A stretch of 64,000 nt of DNA from Bacteroides propionicigenes (GTDB lineage Bacteria; Bacteroidota; Bacteroidia; Bacteroidales; Bacteroidaceae), in assembly GCF_018390535.1 (NCBI RefSeq), contig NZ_JAHBBW010000004.1:124001-188000 (forward strand), in the 5' to 3' direction. Below the pieces are notes generated by a model. It was not told where the DNA came from. It did not search any database and saw only the letters and a list, made by a program, of their open reading frames with translations. Both the position numbers and the translations under genes were made by a program. This document shows, piece after piece, positions 27,352-36,641 of this stretch. The first letter of the stretch is position 1; the number at the start of each line of letters is the position of its first letter.

Positions 27352-28077
27352 CTAACTCATTAAATATTTTTTCTTTAATAAACACCATAGTATTTTCATC
27401 CTATAAATTATTTTAAATCTTAAATCATAAGGACTACGTCCTGAACTACTTGAAACATTCAGAGAATGACGCCTGTATAATAGTGTAGGTGTTTTAAGAT
27501 AATAAACATCCCCCCTCATCTCCGCAATTAAACCAAGCCAAATATCGTGGGCGACCATTGATTTAGGAAAGGGCAAAGCATATTCTACAATTTTCCTTCT
27601 AAAAGCCATACAACAACCCAAATACGAGTTCTTTATAATATTATGCAATATTCCTTGTTTGGAGTCTAACAAGGCAAAATAAGAAGGATGCTGTATCATT
27701 AAATCAGAATCAACCACAAAGCAATCCGATAGCACTAAATCAAATTGTTCCAAGTAAGACATAATAATCTTAACTTTATCAGGAAGCCACACATCATCTT
27801 GGTCTGCTAAGAAAATAATATCTCCTCGACTATGATTTATTGCATTTTCTATATTATGAGTGGTATAGTCAAATGGATAACGATATTTTTCCTTTTGATG
27901 ATGTAAAACTCTTATCCGTTTATCTTGTAATTCATTTATAATATCAAGAGTGTTGTCTGTTGATGAGTCATCAGAAACAACAACTTCATCATCAGCCGAC
28001 AACTGTAATAATATAGATGTCAATTGTTCTCGAATGTACTTTTCTCCATTAAAGGTAGCAACACATACAGAAATCAT
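27352..28077 (-). CDS. Glycosyltransferase family 2
   Basis: 241 residues, GT-A inverting transferase without membrane segments. It begins MISVCVATFNGEKYIREQLT and has VVSDDSSTDNTLDII, the DXD-like LADQDDVWLPDK and the acceptor-region CCMAFRRKI. The WcaA/rhamnosyltransferase-like layout is complete but short. It lies 4 bases from the GT4 gene and 10 bases from the preceding GT2 gene within the AT-rich block. Donor and acceptor are not predictable. Confidence 0.87.
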   Translation of the reverse strand: MISVCVATFNGEKYIREQLTSILLQLSADDEVVVSDDSSTDNTLDIINELQDKRIRVLHHQKEKYRYPFDYTTHNIENAINHSRGDIIFLADQDDVWLPDKVKIIMSYLEQFDLVLSDCFVVDSDLMIQHPSYFALLDSKQGILHNIIKNSYLGCCMAFRRKIVEYALPFPKSMVAHDIWLGLIAEMRGDVYYLKTPTLLYRRHSLNVSSSSGRSPYDLRFKIIYRMKILWCLLKKKYLMS

Positions 28078-28087
28078 AACAAAACAG

Positions 28088-28903
28088 CTATTTGAAAAGA
28101 TATTTAGTAAAATAACATTTGATAAAATAGCACGACATGGTTCTTAATGATAATGCCATAGTATGGCGTAATATACTATGTTGTCTAAAAAGCCAATCCG
28201 GAAAATCAAAATATTCACATTTTCCAGCACATTCTATGTATATATCAAAACGTCGTTTTAACACATTGACATCTAATTCGTTATTTGAAAAATTCTGTAT
28301 GCACTCACTAGAAAGTAAAAAGAATTTTTTTATTCCTGAATGTGATAATTTTCGAGTAAATTGTATATCTGAAAAATCCAACCATACATCCTCATTATAC
28401 CCCTTTACTTGTAAAAAAGCACTAGTACGAATACAAAGTCCACTATTTATCAAGAAATAAACATTCATAGGATAAAAAGCATCTGATACCATTTTTTTTA
28501 ATTTTCGCTTCCTACAATGTGGAGATAATAATGTACCGTCAGGTAATTTAACTTGTGGAGCAAGTATTGAAATTTCAGGATGTTTTTTTATAGTTTGAAT
28601 GTAATTTTCAAGAAAACCACTTAGTAACTTTGTATCTTGATCTAAAATTAATAACCAATCAATGCCATTTTCTTTGGCATATTGTGCTGCACTATTATAA
28701 GCCTTGCCTAATCCTCCATTAGAATGATCGTGTATATAAACTATCGGATATTTAATAAAATCCGAATCTATGACAGGAGAGTTATCATAAATAAATATTT
28801 TACAATTTGAATTACACTGTTCTTTAATAATTTGATATGATACAGAGTTAGCTATTTTGTTTTTATAAAGAACAATTACAATTAAGATAGTAGGTGAAAA
28901 CAT
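28088..28903 (-). CDS. Glycosyltransferase family 2 (rhamnosyltransferase-like)
   Basis: 271 residues from the ATG at 28903, just 5 bases after the stop of the polymerase gene; a longer frame opens at 28969 inside that gene and is less likely. It begins MFSPTILIVIVLYKNK, with VYIHDHSNGGLGKAYNSAAQ and WLLILDQDTKLL. This pattern (LDQDT) is typical of dTDP-rhamnosyl- and related GT2 enzymes, although no dTDP-rhamnose genes lie in this operon. Strongly AT-rich codons. Confidence 0.82.
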   Translation of the reverse strand: MFSPTILIVIVLYKNKIANSVSYQIIKEQCNSNCKIFIYDNSPVIDSDFIKYPIVYIHDHSNGGLGKAYNSAAQYAKENGIDWLLILDQDTKLLSGFLENYIQTIKKHPEISILAPQVKLPDGTLLSPHCRKRKLKKMVSDAFYPMNVYFLINSGLCIRTSAFLQVKGYNEDVWLDFSDIQFTRKLSHSGIKKFFLLSSECIQNFSNNELDVNVLKRRFDIYIECAGKCEYFDFPDWLFRQHSILRHTMALSLRTMSCYFIKCYFTKYLFK

Positions 28904-28908
28904 TTGAT

Positions 28909-29937
28909 TTATACTTTTATCAGTTCCGATATAAATATACGCATATAAATTGCCATCGAAGCAAAGCATACAAGAATAACCTTTGAAACAAAAGTTGGCT
29001 TTATAGTATACAATAACATTGGAAATAATATTATTTCAACAATGCCATAATATTCCATAATACGTAATGCTGCAGCTATATTAAGTGAAAATAAAGGTAA
29101 AGCGACAAGTGATAATGCCATTATTTTCAGTAACAAATAAACATATCTATTCTTCAAGAAAATTAAATCCGACTTCCAAAGTAAAAGTCCCCATAAGATA
29201 ATTCTGGACAAATGCAATAAACTAAAAATATTTGCCGAATAATCCCCAAATTCTTGGAAAGATTTATACATTTCAAATTTACTTTGAATATGTTCTATTG
29301 GAATTAAACCTATTAAGTCAATAAAATCTATTTTATATAATGCCATAATATAAGATATTATCAATAGACCTATCCACATCTGCTTTTTTATTTTATAAGG
29401 AGATATGAGCCATAAAGGTATCATTAACAATGATGAAATATGAAACAAGCAAGCTACGATTACATATACCCAATATTTTCTATTATGATTATATAAACTA
29501 TTTAATGAAAATAAAAATATACCTGTTGCAACTGAAGCACGAACCTGTGTAAAATCTTGTTGCAAATACAAATTTCCAATCCAAATCAAAAGGCTTAAAA
29601 AAATAAATTCCGAATAAGATTGAATCGCCCGAAATTTCAATGGAATAGCTAACAGTGCATATAAACACATTAAGACCACTACATCACCACGTAACAAAAA
29701 TTTAGCCACATATCTTAAAAGCACAAATGTAGGTTCTATATAATCACCGCCCGTTTCAAAAAGAATTGTATAACTTTCATAATCGGTAACTTTTGTACCA
29801 TCACGCAGTCCTGTAAAAGCAATAAGAATTAAACACAATGTCCCAAAAAGAGCCAAAGATGTTTTACTATTATTGGAAAAACCTACTAAACAAAACAAAG
29901 TGATTATTATAAAAATACACAATATCGTAATAATCAT
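28909..29937 (-). CDS. wzy: EpsG-family oligosaccharide polymerase (Wzy)
   Basis: 342 residues with about ten hydrophobic helices. The sequence LILIAFTGLRDGTKVTDYES matches the EpsG/Wzy N-terminal signature (GLR followed by D-Y), and FTQVRASVATGIFLFSL matches the conserved QxR region. It would link capsule repeat units on the outer face of the inner membrane after flipping by the adjacent Wzx. It is flanked by GT2 genes on both sides with gaps of under 6 bases. AT-rich. Confidence 0.83.
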   Translation of the reverse strand: MIITILCIFIIITLFCLVGFSNNSKTSLALFGTLCLILIAFTGLRDGTKVTDYESYTILFETGGDYIEPTFVLLRYVAKFLLRGDVVVLMCLYALLAIPLKFRAIQSYSEFIFLSLLIWIGNLYLQQDFTQVRASVATGIFLFSLNSLYNHNRKYWVYVIVACLFHISSLLMIPLWLISPYKIKKQMWIGLLIISYIMALYKIDFIDLIGLIPIEHIQSKFEMYKSFQEFGDYSANIFSLLHLSRIILWGLLLWKSDLIFLKNRYVYLLLKIMALSLVALPLFSLNIAAALRIMEYYGIVEIILFPMLLYTIKPTFVSKVILVCFASMAIYMRIFISELIKV

Positions 29938-29939
29938 TT

Positions 29940-30863
29940 TTATTTATCCTTTTTGAACAGATACCATAAAGAACCACATAATATTATTATCCAAAAATAA
30001 GGACAATAGCTATATTCTTTCAAAATGATTTTCCAAGAGCCTTGATTATTAAAATAAATTATATTCTTAGAATGGAACATCAACCATATTACCCTAATTG
30101 CTATAAATCTGTAAAATAAAACAAATTTATTTTTTTCAAAAGTCCAATAAGATATTGTCCCTTGTTTCAAATATCTTCGACTAAAACCTAAATAATTCTT
30201 AATAAATATTTCAAAAACATTATAGCCGCTTTTTTTCGTAACTGCAACAGGGAATACAATAAAATAATGTCCAAAATAAATCTTCACAGATTTTACTTGT
30301 GCTAGTTTATAAGACCAAGCTACTTGCAATAACAATGTATCACATAATGCAATATCTTTTATTATGTACAAATCTTGTCGCCATAATCCAAAATTACTAA
30401 TCCAAGTTGTATAAAAAGATGTATATGCTATAAATTGATTAAGAGTATCACAATTCACTATTTCTACTTGAGAGTTACTTCTTCTTTCATAAAAAAGTAA
30501 CGCATCTTTAGTTGATATATTTTTTTTTATTGTATCAAGTATAAACTTTAAACTTCCTGAAGGAAATCGCACTGTATCATTTAGTAATTTTAAATATTCT
30601 CCAGAACCACGCTGTAATGCGTATGAAAAATTTGCATCCCGTACATTTTTTTCATTACAGAAATATTTAACAAAAGGATATTTATTTACAATTTGTTTTG
30701 TATGATCAGTAGAACAATTATCTGATACTACCACCTCTATTTCATCAACATTGAAATCAGGATTTGAAAAAAGTAAAAAAAGTGTTTTATCCAGTATCTC
30801 AGCCCTATTATAAGTAGGAATACAAATTGACAATAAAGGTCGTTTATTTTCCATGCCATTCAT
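29940..30863 (-). CDS. Glycosyltransferase family 2
   Basis: 307 residues (the ATG at 30854 is an alternative; both overlap the 3' end of wzx). It begins with LLSICIPTYNRAEILDKTLF and has VVVSDNCSTDHTKQIVNK, a GT-A nucleotide-binding core. The C-terminus has two hydrophobic segments (WLMFHSKNIIYF, YFWIIILCGSLWYLF), so it is probably membrane-anchored. It is the most AT-rich of the set. Its role is to add one residue of the capsule repeat; specificity is unknown. Confidence 0.82.
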   Translation of the reverse strand: MNGMENKRPLLSICIPTYNRAEILDKTLFLLFSNPDFNVDEIEVVVSDNCSTDHTKQIVNKYPFVKYFCNEKNVRDANFSYALQRGSGEYLKLLNDTVRFPSGSLKFILDTIKKNISTKDALLFYERRSNSQVEIVNCDTLNQFIAYTSFYTTWISNFGLWRQDLYIIKDIALCDTLLLQVAWSYKLAQVKSVKIYFGHYFIVFPVAVTKKSGYNVFEIFIKNYLGFSRRYLKQGTISYWTFEKNKFVLFYRFIAIRVIWLMFHSKNIIYFNNQGSWKIILKEYSYCPYFWIIILCGSLWYLFKKDK

Positions 30864-32205
30864 ATTTTTTCGTTCTATAAATCCAATAACCCCACGGCAA
30901 TAAAGCGACAGTAATTAAACAATAACCACCTGTCACTCCCAACACCCCAAACCATTTACCTAACACGATAGTAGAAAGACAGCAGGTAATGCCCGCACAA
31001 ATAGAATTTATCAAAAATGGTTCTTGCTTATGGCAGCGTAAATAGATTGCCCAGGAGCTTACGAATTGATTAATAAATAACGGAATCATCATCAAAAGCA
31101 TAGGTATGTAGGGCAAAAAGCGGTTACCTAAATCCTTATTGCCTATGACGATATGCCAATGACGAACAGCCCCAACCACAATAAACATCAATACAAGCAA
31201 CATACCGTTGATAAAAACAGACTGCTTCAAAGTACGATTGAAAATAGTATCCAATTTCGGATATTTCTTTTGGGCTATCAAACCAGAGTACAATGGTACT
31301 TTGGTTGTCATCCAACTCAAGGATAATGCCTGTATGCCATTCAATGCAGCCAATGTCATTCCCATTTGTCCAGCAACAACTGCTCCTTCCGTAGCAAACA
31401 GCACTGGATTGAACAATTGGAAAATGAAATATCCACTTATCCAACTCAAAGCTATCTTCCACTGGTAAGGAAATATCTCTTTACGATAATTTACTTTCTC
31501 CGTTAAAGATACGTTCCAGATACTCAGCAATAATTTTCTGAAATCGCTGAAGAACAATATAGCTGCAACCAATACGATGATGACAAGTAAGTTAAGACCG
31601 GAAACATACAATTTAGCTCCCAATATCAAACCGCCCCATACAATCAAAAGACTGCAACATTGCTGATACAAGCGCACTTTTGCCACTTCTTCAACCTTGC
31701 CTAATCCCTCTATAAAGGCAAGGGCGGGAGCCAACAGCAAATTCAAAGCCGTACCTGCCGCAAGCAAAATCCAGGGAAGCTTCCACGTAACACTGTCATC
31801 CAATCCGTATTTACCGAAGAAAACAAATCCTACGATTATTAAAGTTACCAATAACACCCCCGCAAAACATAAGTACCACTTGATGCAGAAATGCAGCAAA
31901 GACGACAAACGAGACAAGTATTTATGTTCGCCCGCCAGTTCGGTGGAGGTTTTCCATTTCAGATGCGCCGTTTCATGAGCTACATATTGAGTAATAATTC
32001 CATTCAGTCCCAGTTCAAAAAATACTTGAATGGCAACAATACTTCCAAAAGTATAATAAAATCCTTGTTCTATTTCCGTGAGATAACGGGCTACAAACAA
32101 TATGGAAATGACTCCGCCTACAGCCTGAACAATTCTTGCCAAAGAAGTGAAGAAAATAGATTTGTCTATTCCTAATTTTGAGGCAAGTGTTTTTAGAAAA
32201 CTCAT
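30844..32205 (-). CDS. wzx: Polysaccharide flippase (Wzx, PST family)
   Basis: 453 residues from the ATG at 32205, which overlaps the stop of the thiamine-diphosphate enzyme in an ATGA junction; this decides the start over the frame opening at 32232. About 12 membrane helices with the usual first segment IFFTSLARIVQAVGGVISIL. It translocates the undecaprenyl-linked repeat unit across the inner membrane for the adjacent Wzy. Its GC content is higher than that of the glycosyltransferase block that follows. Confidence 0.88.
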   Translation of the reverse strand: MSFLKTLASKLGIDKSIFFTSLARIVQAVGGVISILFVARYLTEIEQGFYYTFGSIVAIQVFFELGLNGIITQYVAHETAHLKWKTSTELAGEHKYLSRLSSLLHFCIKWYLCFAGVLLVTLIIVGFVFFGKYGLDDSVTWKLPWILLAAGTALNLLLAPALAFIEGLGKVEEVAKVRLYQQCCSLLIVWGGLILGAKLYVSGLNLLVIIVLVAAILFFSDFRKLLLSIWNVSLTEKVNYRKEIFPYQWKIALSWISGYFIFQLFNPVLFATEGAVVAGQMGMTLAALNGIQALSLSWMTTKVPLYSGLIAQKKYPKLDTIFNRTLKQSVFINGMLLVLMFIVVGAVRHWHIVIGNKDLGNRFLPYIPMLLMMIPLFINQFVSSWAIYLRCHKQEPFLINSICAGITCCLSTIVLGKWFGVLGVTGGYCLITVALLPWGYWIYRTKKYEWHGK

Positions 32206-34019
32206 AAATTTCTTATGGGAGAATATATACATTTCAATTGTAAATCATCCGGCATAAACGGTGCCATCTTCTCCAATGGAGCAGAAGTCATCTTGCCATC
32301 CTCGCCCATAAAAGAAGCCGATTTCGGGAACAAGGTCTGCTCCGGATGCATATGAATTTCACAAATCATACTGCCCGGATGATCCAATACATCAGTAATA
32401 GTGTCCGTTAGCACTTGTCCTTCCTCACTGATACTCACATAAGGTATGCCGTAGGCTTTTGCTATCTTTTTCAAATTCGGGCAAACCACACCACTTGCAG
32501 GATTACTACCTGTAAAGTAACCACCGAAAAACGATTTCTGTGTCGTCTTGATGGCTAAGTAACCCTCATTTTCAAGTACGAATATCTTTAACGGCATTTT
32601 GTATGTCACAAGCGTTTGAAGTTCCTGAATATTCATCTGCAGGCTGCCATCGCCCGTAACTAAAATCGTACGCCCTTGATGATTGGCTGTCAATGCACCG
32701 ATGGCGGCAGGCAAATCATATCCCATGGCAGCACACCCTTGATTGGCAAAAACCCGGACTCCTTTCTTTACTTTCATTGCCTGATAGGTAGAGGTATAGG
32801 CAGTACCATTACCCGTTACCACCACATCGCCACCTCTTAATTGCTTGAACAGTTCATTTGCAAAGACATAAGAACTGACATAACCCGGAATGGAGGGATT
32901 ATCATCGGAAAGGGATGGAAGTGCGTGCTCTATCTCCCTACCCCATTGTCGCCAACCGGAAAAATCAGGCAAAGTCAGGCTATCCAATCGAACGGATAAC
33001 TTATCAATGAATTCCGACAAATCCGCATGAATAGGCAGATTAATGCTCAATGTCGGTTTCTGCTGTTCGGCACGGTCAATATCCACCATAACTTTATACG
33101 CTTTTGGCGCTAAAAGTTCATAAGCATAGCCTACTTGGCGGATGCTCAGACGAGTACCTAGAATTATCAGCAAATCGGCATTCTGAACCATAATGTTACC
33201 GATACGGTCACCACAGATGCCCGGTTTTCCGAAATACAACGGATGATCATGCCAAATAATATCCGAACCGCTGATTGCCGTAACAACAGGTATCTGCATT
33301 TTTTCTGCCACACTGATAAATTCATCCGTACAATTAGCCAAGCGCACACCGTTTCCCACATATATGACAGGACTTTTCGCCTTTTGAATTTTCGCTATCA
33401 GTTCCTCTATTTGTCGGTCTACTAATATATGATTTACCGTATCTACCAATTCCGCCGAATCAAACTCTTTCAGTTTATTTTCATCGATCATAGCTCCCTG
33501 AATATCCAGAGGAACATCAATCCATACAGGACCGGGACGTCCGGTAAGGGCTATTGTTATCGCTTTATCAAGTTCGTATTTGATATCCAAAGCATTGGTT
33601 ACGGTAATAGCATATTTGGTAATAGGCCTTACGATACTGACGATATCAGCCTCCTGATCTCCCAATTGACGAAGAGGAAGTTCCGGGTAAGAGCCTTTCA
33701 TGGTACTTTGTTTTATCTGACCGGATATATACAAGGCAGGAATGGAATCAAGCCACTGTCCGAGAACTCCCGTTACGGCATTAGTTCCGCCGGGACCTGT
33801 CGTGACATTTGTGACGCATAAACGACCGCTTGCCCTATAGTATCCTTCGGCGGCGATAGCCGAAGCCTGCTCGTGATGATTGCAAATATAGGTCAAGCCC
33901 TGTGTACGACCGATTGAATCATTTAGGTGCATGGCACCGCCTCCTGTGACTAAAAAACAATGCTGAATCTGATAAGCATCTACCAGATGCTTAAAAATGA
34001 AATCACTAACTTTAATCAT
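32202..34019 (-). CDS. Thiamine-diphosphate-dependent enzyme, YerE-like candidate
   Basis: 605 residues, acetolactate-synthase fold. The N-terminal Pyr domain has the catalytic Glu E50 in NHHEQASAIAAEGYY and TTGPGGTNAVTGVLGQWLDS; the C-terminal PP domain has VTGDGSLQMNIQELQ and, about 25 residues later, ENEGYLAIK in place of the usual NN. It lies among CDP-3,6-dideoxyhexose genes. In Yersinia, YerE uses this chemistry to attach a two-carbon unit from pyruvate to C4 of the CDP-4-keto-3,6-dideoxyhexose, giving yersiniose (established). A YerE-like role here is inferred from context. A sulfoacetaldehyde- or acetolactate-type side role is less likely. Confidence 0.75.
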   Translation of the reverse strand: MIKVSDFIFKHLVDAYQIQHCFLVTGGGAMHLNDSIGRTQGLTYICNHHEQASAIAAEGYYRASGRLCVTNVTTGPGGTNAVTGVLGQWLDSIPALYISGQIKQSTMKGSYPELPLRQLGDQEADIVSIVRPITKYAITVTNALDIKYELDKAITIALTGRPGPVWIDVPLDIQGAMIDENKLKEFDSAELVDTVNHILVDRQIEELIAKIQKAKSPVIYVGNGVRLANCTDEFISVAEKMQIPVVTAISGSDIIWHDHPLYFGKPGICGDRIGNIMVQNADLLIILGTRLSIRQVGYAYELLAPKAYKVMVDIDRAEQQKPTLSINLPIHADLSEFIDKLSVRLDSLTLPDFSGWRQWGREIEHALPSLSDDNPSIPGYVSSYVFANELFKQLRGGDVVVTGNGTAYTSTYQAMKVKKGVRVFANQGCAAMGYDLPAAIGALTANHQGRTILVTGDGSLQMNIQELQTLVTYKMPLKIFVLENEGYLAIKTTQKSFFGGYFTGSNPASGVVCPNLKKIAKAYGIPYVSISEEGQVLTDTITDVLDHPGSMICEIHMHPEQTLFPKSASFMGEDGKMTSAPLEKMAPFMPDDLQLKCIYSPIRNL

Positions 34020-34021
34020 AA

Positions 34022-34906
34022 TTATTTATCGGTTAATAAAAGGTTCCTATCCAACTGTTCCATATGGCTTTCATACCAAGAATAAAGTTCTTTCACTCCG
34101 GCATATATGGAAGTATATCGTAAATCTATATATTCATTTTTCAATCTTGCATTATCACCACTATATTCCAAGCCTAACCCGTCCTGATGTATGTGTATAG
34201 GCAAATCCTTACCAGAGATGTCTTTAACTATCAAAGCCAAGTCTAACAAAGAAATAGATAGATCAGGAGTGATATTATATGAATGATATTGAGGAGTATT
34301 TTCGATAAACCAATCCAAAACAAGCATTAAGTCATTTACATACAGATAATCAAAATTTCTATTCTGCTTGATGGTTATGGGAAGATCAAACAAAGTCTTA
34401 CATATGGCATTGGAGATAAAGCGAATGGCATAATCCTCATATTTTCCATAAATTCCAAAAATGCGCAGATCATATATATTCGCACTGTTTTCTATTACCT
34501 TCTCACATACATATTTACAATATCCATGCTCATCCGAGGGAATATAAGCCGTCCACTCTTCCTCACTCATCTTAGGACGATAATACCGCATATCATAAAT
34601 AGCACCAGAGCCCAATACCAACATCTTTTCATACTCATGTTTATGCCGCTCCAGATTAAAAAACATGCGGGTGTTCGTATAAAAAAGATTGGATAAATCC
34701 TTTGCATTGCGATGACAAGGTTTCACAGCTGCATGAATAACTATATCAACAGTATGTTGTTTAAAATAATCATCTACGCTATTCTCATCGGAAAGATTCA
34801 ACTCGCGGCTTGAAGGAAACAGTATATTATATTTCTCCATCAAGAAACTCTCACGTATATTACGTCCAATAAAGCCGTTTCCGCCGGTTAATAATATTGT
34901 CTTCAT
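34022..34906 (-). CDS. NAD-dependent epimerase/reductase (extended SDR), probable sugar ketoreductase
   Basis: 294 residues from the ATG at 34906, one base after the rfbG stop; a longer frame opens inside rfbG. The Rossmann loop TILLTGGNGFIGRNI is at the start, and the catalytic YxxxK is YVCEK in HGYCKYVCEKVIE. It resembles RfbJ/YerF-type reductases of dideoxyhexose clusters. With a YerE-like enzyme next door, the likely job is reducing the acetyl side chain or C4 keto group of the CDP-sugar. CDP-abequose or CDP-paratose synthase is the alternative. Confidence 0.78.
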   Translation of the reverse strand: MKTILLTGGNGFIGRNIRESFLMEKYNILFPSSRELNLSDENSVDDYFKQHTVDIVIHAAVKPCHRNAKDLSNLFYTNTRMFFNLERHKHEYEKMLVLGSGAIYDMRYYRPKMSEEEWTAYIPSDEHGYCKYVCEKVIENSANIYDLRIFGIYGKYEDYAIRFISNAICKTLFDLPITIKQNRNFDYLYVNDLMLVLDWFIENTPQYHSYNITPDLSISLLDLALIVKDISGKDLPIHIHQDGLGLEYSGDNARLKNEYIDLRYTSIYAGVKELYSWYESHMEQLDRNLLLTDK

Positions 34907-34907
34907 C

Positions 34908-35990
34908 TTAAATGCCAAGACTAATATATTCTTGGATTTGCTCCAAGCATAAATCATGTACTTTCTTTTCCTTATACCCCGTATACCAATCCACTGTCAG
35001 TGCCACCGTTTGCTCTATATCCATCCTCGGCTCCCATCCCAACCGGAATTTCGCCTTACTGATATCCAGCATCAACAGTTTTGCCTCGTGTAATGCATCA
35101 GGATTGGACAAATCTTTCAACTCACCACTGCCATAATGCTCTATAACTTTTGTTGCCACATCCCAAACCGTAGAAATACTTTCCGCCCTTGGACCGAAGT
35201 TCCAGCCATCACAATATTTTGTAGGCTCGTCCCACATCTTCTGTGCAAGAAGCATATAACCGCTGAGAGGCTCCAGCACATGCTGCCAGGGACGAATTGA
35301 CTGGGGGCTGCGAATTTCTATCGGCTTGCCTGCTTCCAAAGACTTGATACAATCCGGGATAATACGATCCAGTGCCCAGTCGCCACCGCCTATTACATTC
35401 CCGGCTCTTACACTGGCAATACTCTTGCCGTGCTTCCTGTACTCTTCAGGGTTGAAGAAACTTCTGCGCCACGAAGCGATGGCAATTTCCGCCGCTCCTT
35501 TTGAAGAAGAATAAGGGTCATAACCGCCCATAGGCTCGTTCTCACGATAGCCCCAGATTTGTTCCTTATTCTCGTAGCACTTGTCAGTGGTTATCATCAC
35601 GCCCACCTTTACACTGTCTGTAGCACGGATAGCTTCGAGAATATTAATAGTCCCCATAACATTAGTCTGATAGGTTTCGACGGGAATGTCATAACTAAGG
35701 CGTACTAATGGCTGGGCTGCCAGATGGAAAACTATTTCGGGCTGGTATTGGCGGAAGATTTCTTTCATCCGTTCACCGTCACGGATATCAGCACGGATAT
35801 CCGCCTTGATTTTCCTTCCGATGCCGGAAAGCACAAAGTTATCACGTTCCGTAAATGGGTCTTGTGCGACACCGATAACTTCCGCGCCAAGCTCATGTAA
35901 CCAAATGGAAAGCCAGCTTCCCTTGAAACCGGTATGACCGGTGACAAGTACTCGCTTTCCATGATAGAAGGCATTGAAAATGTCTATCAT
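34908..35990 (-). CDS. rfbG: CDP-glucose 4,6-dehydratase
   Basis: 360 residues, extended SDR making CDP-4-keto-6-deoxyglucose from CDP-glucose. NAD loop VLVTGHTGFKGSWLSIWLHE (about 14-33), VFHLAAQPLVRLSYDIP, TTDKCYENKEQIWGYREN and the YxxxK of YDPYSSSKGAAE. The GHTGFKGSW sequence distinguishes the CDP-glucose enzyme from dTDP-glucose RmlB. Its partner enzymes RfbF and RfbH lie upstream in the same operon, separated only by the toxin-antitoxin pair. Confidence 0.95.
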   Translation of the reverse strand: MIDIFNAFYHGKRVLVTGHTGFKGSWLSIWLHELGAEVIGVAQDPFTERDNFVLSGIGRKIKADIRADIRDGERMKEIFRQYQPEIVFHLAAQPLVRLSYDIPVETYQTNVMGTINILEAIRATDSVKVGVMITTDKCYENKEQIWGYRENEPMGGYDPYSSSKGAAEIAIASWRRSFFNPEEYRKHGKSIASVRAGNVIGGGDWALDRIIPDCIKSLEAGKPIEIRSPQSIRPWQHVLEPLSGYMLLAQKMWDEPTKYCDGWNFGPRAESISTVWDVATKVIEHYGSGELKDLSNPDALHEAKLLMLDISKAKFRLGWEPRMDIEQTVALTVDWYTGYKEKKVHDLCLEQIQEYISLGI

Positions 35991-36020
35991 GAATGAATGG
36001 AATAAATTACAATAGGATGA

Positions 36021-36320
36021 TTAATTATATTTCATCATAGTAGCATGAAAGGCTACTATATAAAGAGTCGTTTTTGTATAACGATAGATAATACGATATT
36101 TGGGATGTACCAAAATACTGTAATACTTCATCTTGTCAGTACTACGTCTTTCTTCTAAAATTCCTATTTGCGGAGAATGGGATAAAGTTTCTGCAGTTTT
36201 ACTAACATCCTCGGAGAAATGTATTGCAGCCTTAGCACCCATATTACAAGAATACCATGTAGCAATCTTATCAAACTGGTCCTGAGAACGCTTATACCAC
36301 TTTATCTTCAAATTTTCCAT
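36021..36320 (-). CDS. ParE/RelE-superfamily toxin
   Basis: 99 residues. It begins with KIKWYKRSQDQFDKIATWYS and ends KYYSILVHPKYRIIYRYTKT, then TLYIVAFHATMM, the usual ParE/RelE beta-sheet with a basic RIIYRY strand. It overlaps the antitoxin gene by 13 bases and lies inside the capsule operon on the coding strand. ParE (gyrase) and RelE (mRNA) targets cannot be told apart here. Confidence 0.85.
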   Translation of the reverse strand: MENLKIKWYKRSQDQFDKIATWYSCNMGAKAAIHFSEDVSKTAETLSHSPQIGILEERRSTDKMKYYSILVHPKYRIIYRYTKTTLYIVAFHATMMKYN

Positions 36321-36559
36321 TTTGCAAACATAGCTGCTACTTCTTCGTCAGTAGCAAAGCCGCTTGCTTCAGACAATCTGATTTCTTCGTCCAATTCTTC
36401 TTCTGTAAAGCAACAAGGCATAGTGTCTTCGTGCAGGAGTTCAAGACATTCCTGCAACTTCCCTTCATCGGTAGTACTATCGATGGAAGCAATCAGCCTG
36501 TTCTTCAAACCTTGAAGATAGGGGGTATTGTATGCAACTGCAGGTTCTGAAACTTTCAT
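36308..36559 (-). CDS. Antitoxin of the ParE/RelE-type pair
   Basis: 83 residues, acidic overall, with a C-terminal segment (FTEEELDEEIRLSEASGFAT) that looks like a toxin-wrapping helix. The N-terminus NTPYLQGLKNRLIASIDSTT is less clear and shows no certain ribbon-helix-helix. It directly precedes and overlaps the toxin, which is the main evidence. Situated between rfbF (82 bases upstream) and rfbG, so transcribed with the capsule genes unless it has its own promoter, which I could not identify. Confidence 0.8.
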   Translation of the reverse strand: MKVSEPAVAYNTPYLQGLKNRLIASIDSTTDEGKLQECLELLHEDTMPCCFTEEELDEEIRLSEASGFATDEEVAAMFAKWKI

Positions 36560-36641
36560 GGGTATTCTCCTCGTTTAGATATAGCAAAGGAATACATTTT
36601 ATCTGTAACCGACAAATGTTTTAAGAATTTTCATCTGTTCA

